14,919 bases of DNA from Johnsonella ignava ATCC 51276 (lineage in GTDB: Bacteria > Bacillota > Clostridia > Lachnospirales > Lachnospiraceae). The position numbers and the translations under genes were made by a program. The stretch is from NCBI RefSeq assembly GCF_000235445.1, contig NZ_JH378838.1:1-14919 (forward strand), in the 5' to 3' direction. Shown one piece after another: positions 1-6,782 of the stretch. Numbering within the stretch: the stretch's first letter is position 1; every line of letters starts with the position of its first letter. The notes under the pieces were generated by a model that saw only the letters and a list, made by a program, of their open reading frames with translations, was not told where the DNA came from and ran no database searches.

Positions 1-263
1 TTAAGCATTGCAAACGGTCTGTTGTATCGACAACTGTGGTATTTGTTATCATAGTTATCTGCATTGCTAGCAATAACAAATTGCTGAATAGCGAAGGAAT
101 CAAAATTCTTAAACTGCATTTTATCTGCATATTGGCAGAATTTATTAAGAGTTCTTCGATGGGTTTTAATTGTTCCGTCGGAATATCCCATCTCTTTAAG
201 CCTTTTGCACAGTCCATCAATATATGACGGCAATTCAGCAATCAGTACTATTTTTTTTGACAT
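1..263 (-). CDS. Tyrosine recombinase/integrase, N-terminal part (partial at window edge)
   Basis: The frame is open from an ATG at 263 to the window edge, giving 87 codons (begins MSKKIVLIAELPSYIDGL). Residues about 8-75 look like the SAM-like core-binding domain of phage-integrase-type tyrosine recombinases: a helix ending in KRLKEMGYSDGTI, then a THRRTLNKFCQYAD helix. The catalytic domain (R-H-R-Y) would lie beyond the edge and cannot be checked. The start is supported by a strong GAGGAGG ribosome binding site at about 271-278. In this family the protein cuts and rejoins DNA at attachment sites to integrate or excise an element. Here it lies downstream of the cargo genes in the same direction, separated by a terminator and a palindrome-rich leader, so it is probably transcribed separately. 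It may belong to this element or to a neighbouring one. Confidence 0.75.
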   Translation of the reverse strand, partial: MSKKIVLIAELPSYIDGLCKRLKEMGYSDGTIKTHRRTLNKFCQYADKMQFKNFDSFAIQQFVIASNADNYDNKYHSCRYNRPFAML

Positions 264-286
264 AATACTACCTCCTCTAAAATTAT

Positions 287-301
287 TAGTGCATTGCACT
301 A
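287..301. promoter_or_regulatory. Perfect 7-bp inverted repeat upstream of the integrase (possible operator)
   Basis: TAGTGCA-T-TGCACTA is a perfect dyad with a single central base. It lies 24 bases upstream of the integrase ATG, next to the ribosome binding site. One base is too little for an RNA hairpin loop, so it fits a dimeric DNA-binding repressor site better than a terminator. A TATAGT that could act as a -10 box on the minus strand overlaps its upstream edge. The role is inferred from position and symmetry only. Confidence 0.35.
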
Positions 302-353
302 TATTTAATTTTAAATTTAGTAAGAATATTATGTAAAGTTAGAAAGGAGATAT

Positions 354-446
354 TTAAGATATATGAATAATTTTAATACAAACTCTACATTTAGAACCAC
401 TCCGCATAAACTGATTTATGTAAAGCTTTACATAAACTAATTTCAT
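354..446 (-). CDS. Possible 30-aa small ORF with a strong ribosome binding site
   Basis: An ATG at 446 is preceded by AAAGGAGG and an 8-base spacer, which is a good Shine-Dalgarno arrangement. The frame encodes 30 residues (begins MKLVYVKLYINQFMRSG) and stops with TAA at 354-356. It is basic, has two Cys, and shows no recognisable domain. The first third of the ORF is part of a 22-bp perfect palindrome (415-436), so the ribosome binding site may serve a leader peptide or be left over from a deleted gene. It is not similar to any family I recognise. Confidence 0.22.
   Translation of the reverse strand: MKLVYVKLYINQFMRSGSKCRVCIKIIHIS
415..436. repeat. 22-bp perfect palindrome
   Basis: TTTATGTAAAGCTTTACATAAA equals its own reverse complement over all 22 bases. 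As RNA it can fold into a 9-bp stem with a 4-base AGCU loop. As DNA it is a large symmetric protein-binding site. It is not followed by a T run, so it is not a terminator. It sits between the cargo genes and the integrase, inside the possible 30-aa ORF. Confidence 0.5.
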
Positions 447-473
447 TTATAAATCCTCCTTTTTTTGCATGAA

Positions 474-506
474 AAAAGGCAACCGGAAGTTATCTGATTG
501 CCTTTT
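474..506 (-). terminator. Rho-independent terminator, possibly bidirectional
   Basis: AAAAGGCAA (474-482) pairs with TTGCCTTTT (498-506) around a 15-base loop. Read on the minus strand the stem is followed by a TTTTTT run, the usual form of an intrinsic terminator. On the plus strand the downstream side is also T-rich. It lies about 185 bases past the stop of the 306-aa cargo gene and upstream of the integrase leader, so it most likely ends the cargo transcript. Confidence 0.65.
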
Positions 507-690
507 GGTTTTAGTATTTAATTTTTATATTAGTGCCTATTTTAAGGCTTTTATTTGAGATATACAAGTTTTCAACTTTTGCACGATTTTTTTTGGTTGC
601 TTCATATTCACACTAAGGTTTACTAAGCTTCACAAACTGGAAGTCGTATTGTAAGTATGTTTTTGATTGATAATATATGCTAAATATAAA

Positions 691-1611
691 TTACTTCAAA
701 TCCTCTACTGACCTTCTCCCAATATATACAAAATCCATTAAATCATAAAATTCTTTATCCAGAGTTTTACTATAGTTTTTTATTTCTCTGTTATAATGTT
801 CTATCGCCTCTTCAAAATTTTTATACATTTTTCCAGACTCATTGATTGATGTTTTTCTATCGCTGATTTTAGCATAAAGCAAGTCATATATATTTTCATA
901 CTGTTCAAAATCTAAACTCACACATACATGATACACCCCTGGAGCAATTTCAAAACTGTTAATTTTATTATATTTCTCTATTTCTTTTGCATTAGGATAA
1001 GGAATTGCCTTTATTATTTCTCTATTTTCTTCTAACCATTGGTAAGCCGTTTCCTTATCGAAAAGTTTAATGATAGATAAGCACAATTTATTGACAACCT
1101 GTATATTATTTCTATCCTTCTCAAATAAATAATTCCATGTTTTATATCTAATAACTGGGGGTAATAACGAAAACATACTTAACACCTGAGATTCTGAATA
1201 TAAGCTTATCCTTATGTTTTGAAAATATCTAATAAACATTAGTGCATACAAATCTAATATAGCATCTTCAACACCTTCTACTTCTTCGTTTGAAAATTCC
1301 TCTGTATGCTGAGTATGAGTTCCATCTCTCCCAAGTGGATTTATATTATTTATTATCTTAATTATTTCTTCACTTAACTCACCTCCGAGATTATTCATAG
1401 CTCTCATCACAGCTTTGTTATCTGAGTTTTTTCTTATTTGTCCTAACATCAATTTTTGACTATTACCAATATCCAAAATTTTTCTAACCAATACTTCCGC
1501 ATGTTTTCTGAGTCCAGCTAATTTCCCCATATTGGATATTTCTATATATTGGGTATCATTTAATAAATTACTAATTAAAACTGAATAATGACTATTGCTA
1601 AATGTATCCAT
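691..1611 (-). CDS. Cargo protein of unknown function with HEPN/Abi_C-like segment
   Basis: The gene encodes 306 aa from the ATG at 1611, which follows AAGGAGA at a 6-base spacing. A GTG two codons earlier overlaps that site and is less likely. Residues about 33-125 resemble a HEPN-type (DUF4145/Abi_C-like) helical bundle: a helix reading LRKHAEVLVRKIL, then a turn GRDGTHTQH, then a long acidic helix. In this numbering R95 and H102 form an RX6H arrangement, as in the active site of HEPN ribonucleases, although H99 is also close. The C-terminal 170 residues match no family I know. There is no signal peptide or membrane segment, so it is probably cytosolic. It is the last of four co-directional cargo genes, which could be immunity or anti-phage functions. 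The family resemblance is my reading and is not verified. Confidence 0.45.
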   Translation of the reverse strand: MDTFSNSHYSVLISNLLNDTQYIEISNMGKLAGLRKHAEVLVRKILDIGNSQKLMLGQIRKNSDNKAVMRAMNNLGGELSEEIIKIINNINPLGRDGTHTQHTEEFSNEEVEGVEDAILDLYALMFIRYFQNIRISLYSESQVLSMFSLLPPVIRYKTWNYLFEKDRNNIQVVNKLCLSIIKLFDKETAYQWLEENREIIKAIPYPNAKEIEKYNKINSFEIAPGVYHVCVSLDFEQYENIYDLLYAKISDRKTSINESGKMYKNFEEAIEHYNREIKNYSKTLDKEFYDLMDFVYIGRRSVEDLK

Positions 1612-1662
1612 AAACACTCTCCTTACTATAAATTCTAAATTTATCCATCTCTAAAAGCTCTT

Positions 1663-2070
1663 TTAATGAATAGATAAAAAATATAATGCTTCATCTCTGA
1701 TTTTTTCATAATAATCTTTGTTTTCAGAAATATGTTTTAGTAAGCTTAAATAATACTCTTTATTATCCGCTCCATTTATTATACGATGCAGCATCCAAAC
1801 AGTATGCACTGTAGGCATTCTTTTCAATGAAATAATAAGTTTTTCCTCATATCCTTTTTTATAAAATGTCTCAACAAAGTGTGCTATAGCTCCCGGACTT
1901 CCAAAAGAGGTAAGAGGATGTCTTTCCATCAGTTTTAGCAATGGTTCTATGGAGCCCGGTTCATTATGATTGCTTTCAATATTTTTCATACATTCAATCA
2001 TAATTACTTCAAAATCATCACTATCTATATTATCTTCAATTTTTTTGATTATTAGCTCTAATTCATCCAT
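1663..2070 (-). CDS. 135-aa immunity-like protein (polymorphic toxin type), uncertain
   Basis: A complete small acidic cytosolic protein starts at ATG 2070 after GGAGATG. The centre (residues about 51-99) has a conserved-looking block: FGSPGAIAHFVETFY, then KGYEEKL, then a TVHTVWMLHRIING segment, followed by a helix. I associate this SPG...HF.E.FY...T.WMLNR pattern with small proteins found next to toxins and likely to be immunity factors, but I cannot name the Pfam family. It lies 51 bases upstream of the HEPN-like gene and 72 bases downstream of another immunity-like gene, all on the same strand. No toxin gene is visible beside it. It may neutralise toxins of competing cells. Confidence 0.45.
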   Translation of the reverse strand: MDELELIIKKIEDNIDSDDFEVIMIECMKNIESNHNEPGSIEPLLKLMERHPLTSFGSPGAIAHFVETFYKKGYEEKLIISLKRMPTVHTVWMLHRIINGADNKEYYLSLLKHISENKDYYEKIRDEALYFLSIH

Positions 2071-2142
2071 ATTGCTTCATCTCCGCAACTTTGCATTTAT
2101 CATTTACATATATTTTTGTATTTCATCAAATATTAAAATCTT

Positions 2143-2574
2143 CTATATATTTTGAGATTTAATACAATTATTCAATATCCAACTGATATAGTTTCCTTTT
2201 TTTCTGCTTATGCAAGCTGTTACAAAAGTCATCGGTGCTTTATATACTTCTCCCCGATATGACGGATCTGTTAAAACAGGCATGCTGTAATAGGCATTTC
2301 TTTTATTCTTCAAATCAATAAACCACTTTCCACCTATATACCTGCGAAAAGTTTCTCCAACATAGATTGTCATATAGTCCAACAGTTTACTATCAGCAAT
2401 CAGTTTTTTATGATCATCAAAATTAGTCAAAATCCAGCATTCCAACTCATCTAATGAGCGGCTGCTATAATCTAATGTCAGCTTTTGTTCTTCTGCAAAT
2501 TCCTTTGTAAAGTAATTCATTTTAAAATCAATAAGAATAAGCCATTCCTGAAAATCATCTAATGTATACTTCAT
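2143..2574 (-). CDS. 143-aa immunity-like protein, uncertain
   Basis: A complete ORF starts at ATG 2574, preceded by TGAGGT nine bases upstream. The notable segment is residues about 71-100, YVGETFRRYIGGKWFIDL, followed by a proline-rich strand region and a C-terminal helix. A YxGE...GGKW core is common in several families of small immunity or SUKH-neighbouring proteins in toxin loci, which is the basis for the call. It lacks a signal peptide and membrane segments. About 120 bases of apparently non-coding DNA separate it from the gene upstream, more than between the transfer genes, as is usual in immunity arrays assembled by transfer. The specific target is unknown. Confidence 0.4.
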   Translation of the reverse strand: MKYTLDDFQEWLILIDFKMNYFTKEFAEEQKLTLDYSSRSLDELECWILTNFDDHKKLIADSKLLDYMTIYVGETFRRYIGGKWFIDLKNKRNAYYSMPVLTDPSYRGEVYKAPMTFVTACISRKKGNYISWILNNCIKSQNI

Positions 2575-2695
2575 GTTTCTTTACCTCAGGTAAATTTCCT
2601 ATTTTGATTTTTGGGATACTTGTATCAAATACAATCCCACATATTATTCCCACTAAATTTAACTACATCAAAACCATTACAAGTACGATTGCTCA

Positions 2696-3058
2696 TTATT
2701 CAAAATATAAATACGGATGTGCTTCAATCTTTTCATGCCAGTCATCATCTTTGTTTACTATAGTCCGTATCTTTTTACAAGTATCTTTATCTCTTTTATA
2801 TTCATAACTTACTGAAATTAAAACATGGCTGTCTTTCCTTCCCCAAACAAGTATCCCGTCTTCTACATCGCTGACATTCTTACCACACCTTCCCAAGTAG
2901 CATTTCCATTCTCTAAATGGCAGTATTTCATTTACAATTATTATCAGTTTTTCTATAGTATCAGGCAAATAAAATCTAGCTGGATTAGGGCAATTTACAT
3001 CATCAGCAGGGCATACGCTCCTTCTGCCTAAGTATACCTTTACTTGTTTATTTTCCAT
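2696..3058 (-). CDS. 120-aa cysteine-containing small protein of unknown function
   Basis: The ATG at 3058 has GTGGAGA nine bases upstream. The N-terminal part contains VYLGRRSVCPADDVNCPNP, and the centre has WKCYLGRC. The four cysteines are arranged as CX6C and CX4C, so they could bind a metal or form disulphides, but no zinc-ribbon spacing is evident. The second half contains a WGRKDSHVLISV strand. The overall pattern (a CxxDDV motif near the start, a Leu-rich helix, then a Trp-containing strand) resembles small hypothetical proteins of immunity arrays, but I cannot name a family. It is the first of the four cargo genes in the direction of transcription, just after the transfer operon's terminator. 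Confidence 0.4.
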   Translation of the reverse strand: MENKQVKVYLGRRSVCPADDVNCPNPARFYLPDTIEKLIIIVNEILPFREWKCYLGRCGKNVSDVEDGILVWGRKDSHVLISVSYEYKRDKDTCKKIRTIVNKDDDWHEKIEAHPYLYFE

Positions 3059-3175
3059 ATAATTATCTCCACTATTTTTATTTTAGAAATATATTTAATG
3101 ATAAATTCTCCTTTTTTCCGATTTTATCCTGCATACTTCAATTTTTTATCCGTAAATATCATACTATATATAAAC

Positions 3176-3206
3176 AAAAAAGGCACTATATTCTTTATCC
3201 TTTTTT
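3176..3206 (-). terminator. Terminator at the end of the transfer operon
   Basis: AAAAAAGG (3176-3183) and CCTTTTTT (3199-3206) form an inverted repeat with a 15-base loop. On the minus strand the stem is followed by TTTTTTGTTT. It overlaps the stop codon of the DUF4366 gene. The stem has only two G-C pairs, so efficiency is uncertain, but position and T run fit an intrinsic terminator. Confidence 0.5.
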
Positions 3207-4086
3207 ACTCATCATCTTCATCCTCATAAGCATCTATTGCCATATCATCCACTTCTTCCTGTTCCTCTTCCTCCTTTGTTTCTTCCGGTTCTTCTACATT
3301 GTCCTCACTTTCATAATCATCCTCAAGCTCGTTGTAATCCTCATCATCCTCACTTTCTTCCTGCTTTTTCTTGTAAATCTTAAAATAATACCCTGCTCCG
3401 GCAACTGCCGTAACAAGCAATCCTAAAAATATATAAAGTCCTCCTCCTTTACTTTCTTCCTTCTTTTTAGGCTCCTCTTTTACCGGTTCCTCTTTTGTTG
3501 CTTCTGTTGGTAGCGGTACCTCTTCTATCTTTTTTACCTCCTCTTTAGTTTTTTCTTTTTCTTCAACCATATTCAGTAAATCATCTTCACTAACCTCTGT
3601 AAGCAACATTACATTCTGCCCTTCTTCATCATAATTAATAATTAGATGAAATGTCTTTCCGGACTTTGTTTTAAATGTAATGAACTGTCTGGCATCAGCA
3701 AAGTATTTATCACTTCCATCCCCGGTACTTTCTCTATGATGAATCGGATAATCCTGATTAGCATTATTTACATTTTCTATAAGATCCGCCTTAGCACTGC
3801 CTTCCGATGTAGGAATACCTTTATTTATACTATCACTTTGACCACTGCCTCCTTGATTATCACTTGGCGGCTCTTTTGCCTCAAGTTTATTCGGAAAGCG
3901 TACTTCCCTTTCTTCTTTATCTTTTTCTACGGCTGTTTCCCGAGTCTCCTCAGTTTCTATTTCACTTTCATTAACCTGTGCAAAAATATATGTAGGGTAA
4001 ATATTACCTATAATAAACATCACAAGTAAGCAAATAACTCCTACCAATCTTTTCACCTTGTTCTTTTTAGATTTCATTTCTTTCAT
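3205..4086 (-). CDS. DUF4366 (CD1107-type) mobile-element surface protein
   Basis: The protein is 293 aa. It has a basic N-terminus and hydrophobic segment (residues 13-36) consistent with a signal peptide, then an acidic, low-complexity extracellular region. A more structured block (about 110-175) reads RQFITFKTKSGKTFHLIINY and probably forms the core of DUF4366. A Pro/Glu/Lys linker leads to a C-terminal membrane segment (about 214-235), followed by a very acidic tail of about 55 residues. Proteins of this family lie at the end of the type IV secretion gene cluster in Tn1549-like elements. They are presumed to be surface-exposed transfer components; the mechanism is unknown. The ATG at 4086 has GGAGG six bases upstream, lying inside the end of the DUF4315 gene, which overlaps by 20 bases. 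Translation is therefore probably coupled. Confidence 0.8.
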   Translation of the reverse strand: MKEMKSKKNKVKRLVGVICLLVMFIIGNIYPTYIFAQVNESEIETEETRETAVEKDKEEREVRFPNKLEAKEPPSDNQGGSGQSDSINKGIPTSEGSAKADLIENVNNANQDYPIHHRESTGDGSDKYFADARQFITFKTKSGKTFHLIINYDEEGQNVMLLTEVSEDDLLNMVEEKEKTKEEVKKIEEVPLPTEATKEEPVKEEPKKKEESKGGGLYIFLGLLVTAVAGAGYYFKIYKKKQEESEDDEDYNELEDDYESEDNVEEPEETKEEEEQEEVDDMAIDAYEDEDDE

Positions 4087-4363
4087 TCGTATCCTCCATG
4101 ATTTTTTCTCTGTTTTCCTCTACTTCTTTAGAATTTTCCGGCTCTTTTATTTTCTTTTCATTTTGTCTTTCTCTTTTGTAAGCCCTCATCATTTCTAAAA
4201 ACTCATCAAGTGAAATATCAATGCTTCTATATTCTTTTAGAACCTCAACCTGCTCCATTTCCTCCTGCTCTTCTTTAAGTATTTCCTGCCTCAGCCTAAG
4301 TTCTTCTATTTTTTCTTCTATCGCTTTTTGATTTTCGATGTTCTTTTGATATTTTTTATTCAA
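4067..4363 (-). CDS. DUF4315 family small coiled-coil protein, TTG start
   Basis: A 98-aa, highly charged helical protein starts at TTG 4363. A longer frame begins at an ATG at 4399, but that would run into the end of the NlpC gene. The TTG has AGGAGG exactly six bases upstream, and the protein from there (LNKKYQKNIENQKAIEEKI) has the usual start and length of this family. Residues 5-50 form a probable coiled coil. A short motif DISLDEFLEMMRAYK follows, then an acidic tail. DUF4315 genes lie between the NlpC/P60 and DUF4366 genes in Tn1549-like transfer clusters, as here. The function is not established; it may be a scaffold for its membrane-associated neighbours. Confidence 0.78.
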   Translation of the reverse strand: MNKKYQKNIENQKAIEEKIEELRLRQEILKEEQEEMEQVEVLKEYRSIDISLDEFLEMMRAYKRERQNEKKIKEPENSKEVEENREKIMEDTNERNEI

Positions 4364-4376
4364 CTTCTTCCTCCTG

Positions 4377-6704
4377 TTATTTAACTCTACCGAAACCATA
4401 GAAATGTTCTATCCAGTAAGGTGTATTGATACTTACAAAGCGAATAGGATTGCCTGCATGTATCATCATTCCGTCTCCTGCATAGATACCTACATGGGAT
4501 ATCGGACTCTTGCTGTTATAAGTGTTTTTAAAGAAGATAATATCTCCAGCCTTTGCTTCACTTGGAGATATAGGATTACAATAAGTTTTATAAATCCCCC
4601 AAGCAGTAGTTCTTGGCATATTTTTAACTCCTGAATGTGTGAAACTCCAGCATACAAATGACGAACAATCAAAGTTATTCGGTCCGTTTGCTCCAAATAC
4701 ATATTTTTTACCTATATGTTTCTCCGCTTCGTTAAACAGTGCCTTAACCGTTACATCATCAAAGGCAATTCCTGGATTTGAAAAGTCGGGATTGTTTATA
4801 ATCTCCGATAGATCCCCGTTATCACTTCCAAAAACAAGCTCCATATTGCCTTTACTTGAAAGCAGTGCTTCATAGTGAGCTAAATTGTTGGGATAGGAAT
4901 TAAATACTTCTCTGATGATATCGTCCATTTCTATTTTTTCTAAGCTTACAATGAGTTTTTTATATTCATAAGCTTCTTCATGGCTTTCTGTCTGCTCATT
5001 CCCCGCTTCATCAATATAGCTTGATGTAACGGTTTTATATCTGATTTCAATTTCTTCATCATAGGTCAATGTATACATTTGATTAAAAAGCTGTTGTATT
5101 TCTCCGGCTATTTCAGATACTTCCTTTACCACACCATAGCGGGAAGTGATGTATGAGAGCAGCTCATGTACATTATGACTTATTTTTTCTTTTCCGTTTA
5201 TGATATATTCGTCATATCCCGGATGTGTTTCTTCTACGCTTTCCATTTCCTCTTGCAGTCCCTGTTCTAAAGAAGAAAATTCCTGATTGATATTCCTTAA
5301 GGTATCTTCTGAGGAAAGATAGGTTGTAGAAACGGTATCACTTATTGTTCCCGTTCCTATATTCATTACCATGCTTCCTGCCTGAACGAGCATAAAAAAT
5401 GTTCCTACCACCAAAAGCATTAGGAACATTATCTTTTTACTTCTTTCTTTTATAAATTCTGCAAACCTTTTACTTCCCTTTGCTAAGGATTTTTTAAGCC
5501 CGTTCTTTATCCTTTCTTTGTATTTCTTTTGAAGTTGCTTTTTATACTGCCTCCTTTTAAAAAACTGTCTTAACCTTGAAGTGTTTTGATAATCACTACT
5601 TTTCTTAAAATCTTCCATATTTTTCTTAAAAAACAGCTTTTTTTCCTGTTTTTCAATATCTTTTTCAAGCCTTACTACCCTTTTTTGTCTTTTTAATACC
5701 CTACCTTTCCCATGATTGTGGGCTTTTCTTGCAAGGCTTTCTATGCTGTCTGTTGTCTTATGGGCGGCACTGACACCGGCATTATCCTCTTCTCCACTTT
5801 CAAGATATCTGTTTACCGCTCCTACCGCAACTATTGCACTCTTAGAAGATATGCTGTCTTTAACCTTATTTTTAAGTTTCTTTTCAAAACTTTGCTTTTT
5901 ATGCTGAAGCTTTAAAATCTTCTCTTCCTGTTTTCTAAATTTATTATTGGCTTTTTTTGAATATTCTTTAGGTTTAGGCTTTGAATTATCCGGTCTTTCT
6001 CCTTTATTACCGTTTTTTTCTTTTACACCAGCATTTATGTTTAGAGGATTTTTCTTATTCTTAGTTCTTGTAAATTCTTCATCTTCAAAGTTACTTTTAA
6101 AATACTTCTTTGAACTATCTTTTAAGCTTAAATCTTCTTTGTCATGGTTTTCTTTTAAGATTTTCTTATATCGTTTCCTATTTGCTCTTACTTTATTTTG
6201 GGACTTATCCGTTGGTATGGTTGCAGCATTTTCTTTGTACCTTTGTTCCTTGGCTGATGCCTTTTGTAAAGCTTTATCATCCCTAAAGCCCATATCATAC
6301 GGATTAGAAGCTATATTTTTATCCGTATCTTTAGATAAATCTTCATAGGTTTCTTTTTCTTTCTTATGAAATCTGCCTATCTGCTTTTGCCTGACTTTTT
6401 TATTCTTTTTTGGCTCAAGAAAAGATTTGCTCTGATTTATGTTTTCCTTTCTAAGTAAGCCATAAGGATCACTGCCCTTATTTAGATAATTATATTTATC
6501 CTCTCTGTCCGGATGATTTATAAATGTTTTCTTAGATGAAGATGTCTTTACTTCAGCCGGCATATTATCTTTAATAAGAGCATTCTGATTTTGAACATCT
6601 TCTTTTTTATAACCTGTTTGATTTTCAGATGGAAAAGGCTGTATCTCTTGATTTAACGGCTTTTCTCTGCTGTTTTTATACCTTATATTCTTTTTCTTTC
6701 TCAA
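4377..6704 (-). CDS. Membrane-anchored NlpC/P60 peptidoglycan hydrolase of the transfer system (CD1108-type)
   Basis: The protein is 775 aa and starts at TTG 6704, seven bases after AGGTGA. Residues 1-420 are extremely Lys-rich, low in complexity and probably cytosolic. A single membrane segment lies at about 424-446. An external linker domain (about 455-650) follows, and the C-terminal 120 residues are an NlpC/P60 domain. The catalytic Cys680 is in FDCSSF, His737 in SHVGIY, and a third polar residue, His749, in MIHAGNP, so the domain looks active. In Gram-positive conjugation such enzymes (VirB1-like, as in Tn916 Orf14) cut peptide cross-links to open the wall for the channel. The gene lies between VirB4 and DUF4315, with a 78-base gap from VirB4 that contains no clear promoter. 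The long basic cytosolic region is the unusual part. Confidence 0.88.
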   Translation of the reverse strand: MRKKKNIRYKNSREKPLNQEIQPFPSENQTGYKKEDVQNQNALIKDNMPAEVKTSSSKKTFINHPDREDKYNYLNKGSDPYGLLRKENINQSKSFLEPKKNKKVRQKQIGRFHKKEKETYEDLSKDTDKNIASNPYDMGFRDDKALQKASAKEQRYKENAATIPTDKSQNKVRANRKRYKKILKENHDKEDLSLKDSSKKYFKSNFEDEEFTRTKNKKNPLNINAGVKEKNGNKGERPDNSKPKPKEYSKKANNKFRKQEEKILKLQHKKQSFEKKLKNKVKDSISSKSAIVAVGAVNRYLESGEEDNAGVSAAHKTTDSIESLARKAHNHGKGRVLKRQKRVVRLEKDIEKQEKKLFFKKNMEDFKKSSDYQNTSRLRQFFKRRQYKKQLQKKYKERIKNGLKKSLAKGSKRFAEFIKERSKKIMFLMLLVVGTFFMLVQAGSMVMNIGTGTISDTVSTTYLSSEDTLRNINQEFSSLEQGLQEEMESVEETHPGYDEYIINGKEKISHNVHELLSYITSRYGVVKEVSEIAGEIQQLFNQMYTLTYDEEIEIRYKTVTSSYIDEAGNEQTESHEEAYEYKKLIVSLEKIEMDDIIREVFNSYPNNLAHYEALLSSKGNMELVFGSDNGDLSEIINNPDFSNPGIAFDDVTVKALFNEAEKHIGKKYVFGANGPNNFDCSSFVCWSFTHSGVKNMPRTTAWGIYKTYCNPISPSEAKAGDIIFFKNTYNSKSPISHVGIYAGDGMMIHAGNPIRFVSINTPYWIEHFYGFGRVK

Positions 6705-6782
6705 GTTTTTTCACCTCACTTTCTGTCTTTCTTATGGACTATATATATTCTTCATTTATCTTAAATCCCACATACTAATTTA

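Larger units (their letters stand above)
264..690. other. 427-base intergenic region between integrase and cargo genes
   Basis: No gene of normal length is present. The stretch holds the 287-301 dyad, the possible 30-aa ORF, the 22-bp palindrome at 415-436 and the terminator at 474-506. Between 507 and 690 I see only AT-rich sequence with minor short inverted repeats, for example GCCT/AGGC around 536-549. Two TATGTAAAG words occur, near 330 and at 417, the second within the palindrome. Confidence 0.6.

Noticed and set aside
363..440. A 25-codon plus-strand ORF with an AAGGAG upstream
   Set aside because: The spacing of about 13 bases is too long, it overlaps the minus-strand ORF and palindrome, and it resembles no known protein start.
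2122..2160. Inverted repeat ATTAAATCT/AGATTTTAAT after the 143-aa gene as a terminator
   Set aside because: The stem is purely A/T-dominated with a bulge and no T run follows, so I did not call it.
2684..2703. A TTGAATAATGAGCA word on the minus strand resembling the hairpin loop
   Set aside because: It differs inside the loop and has no flanking arms that pair; probably chance.
4490..4702. Several ORFs of 60-130 codons on the plus strand and in other frames within the NlpC, DUF4366 and VirB4 genes
   Set aside because: They lie entirely inside strong minus-strand genes, lack ribosome binding sites, and their composition mirrors that of the sense genes.
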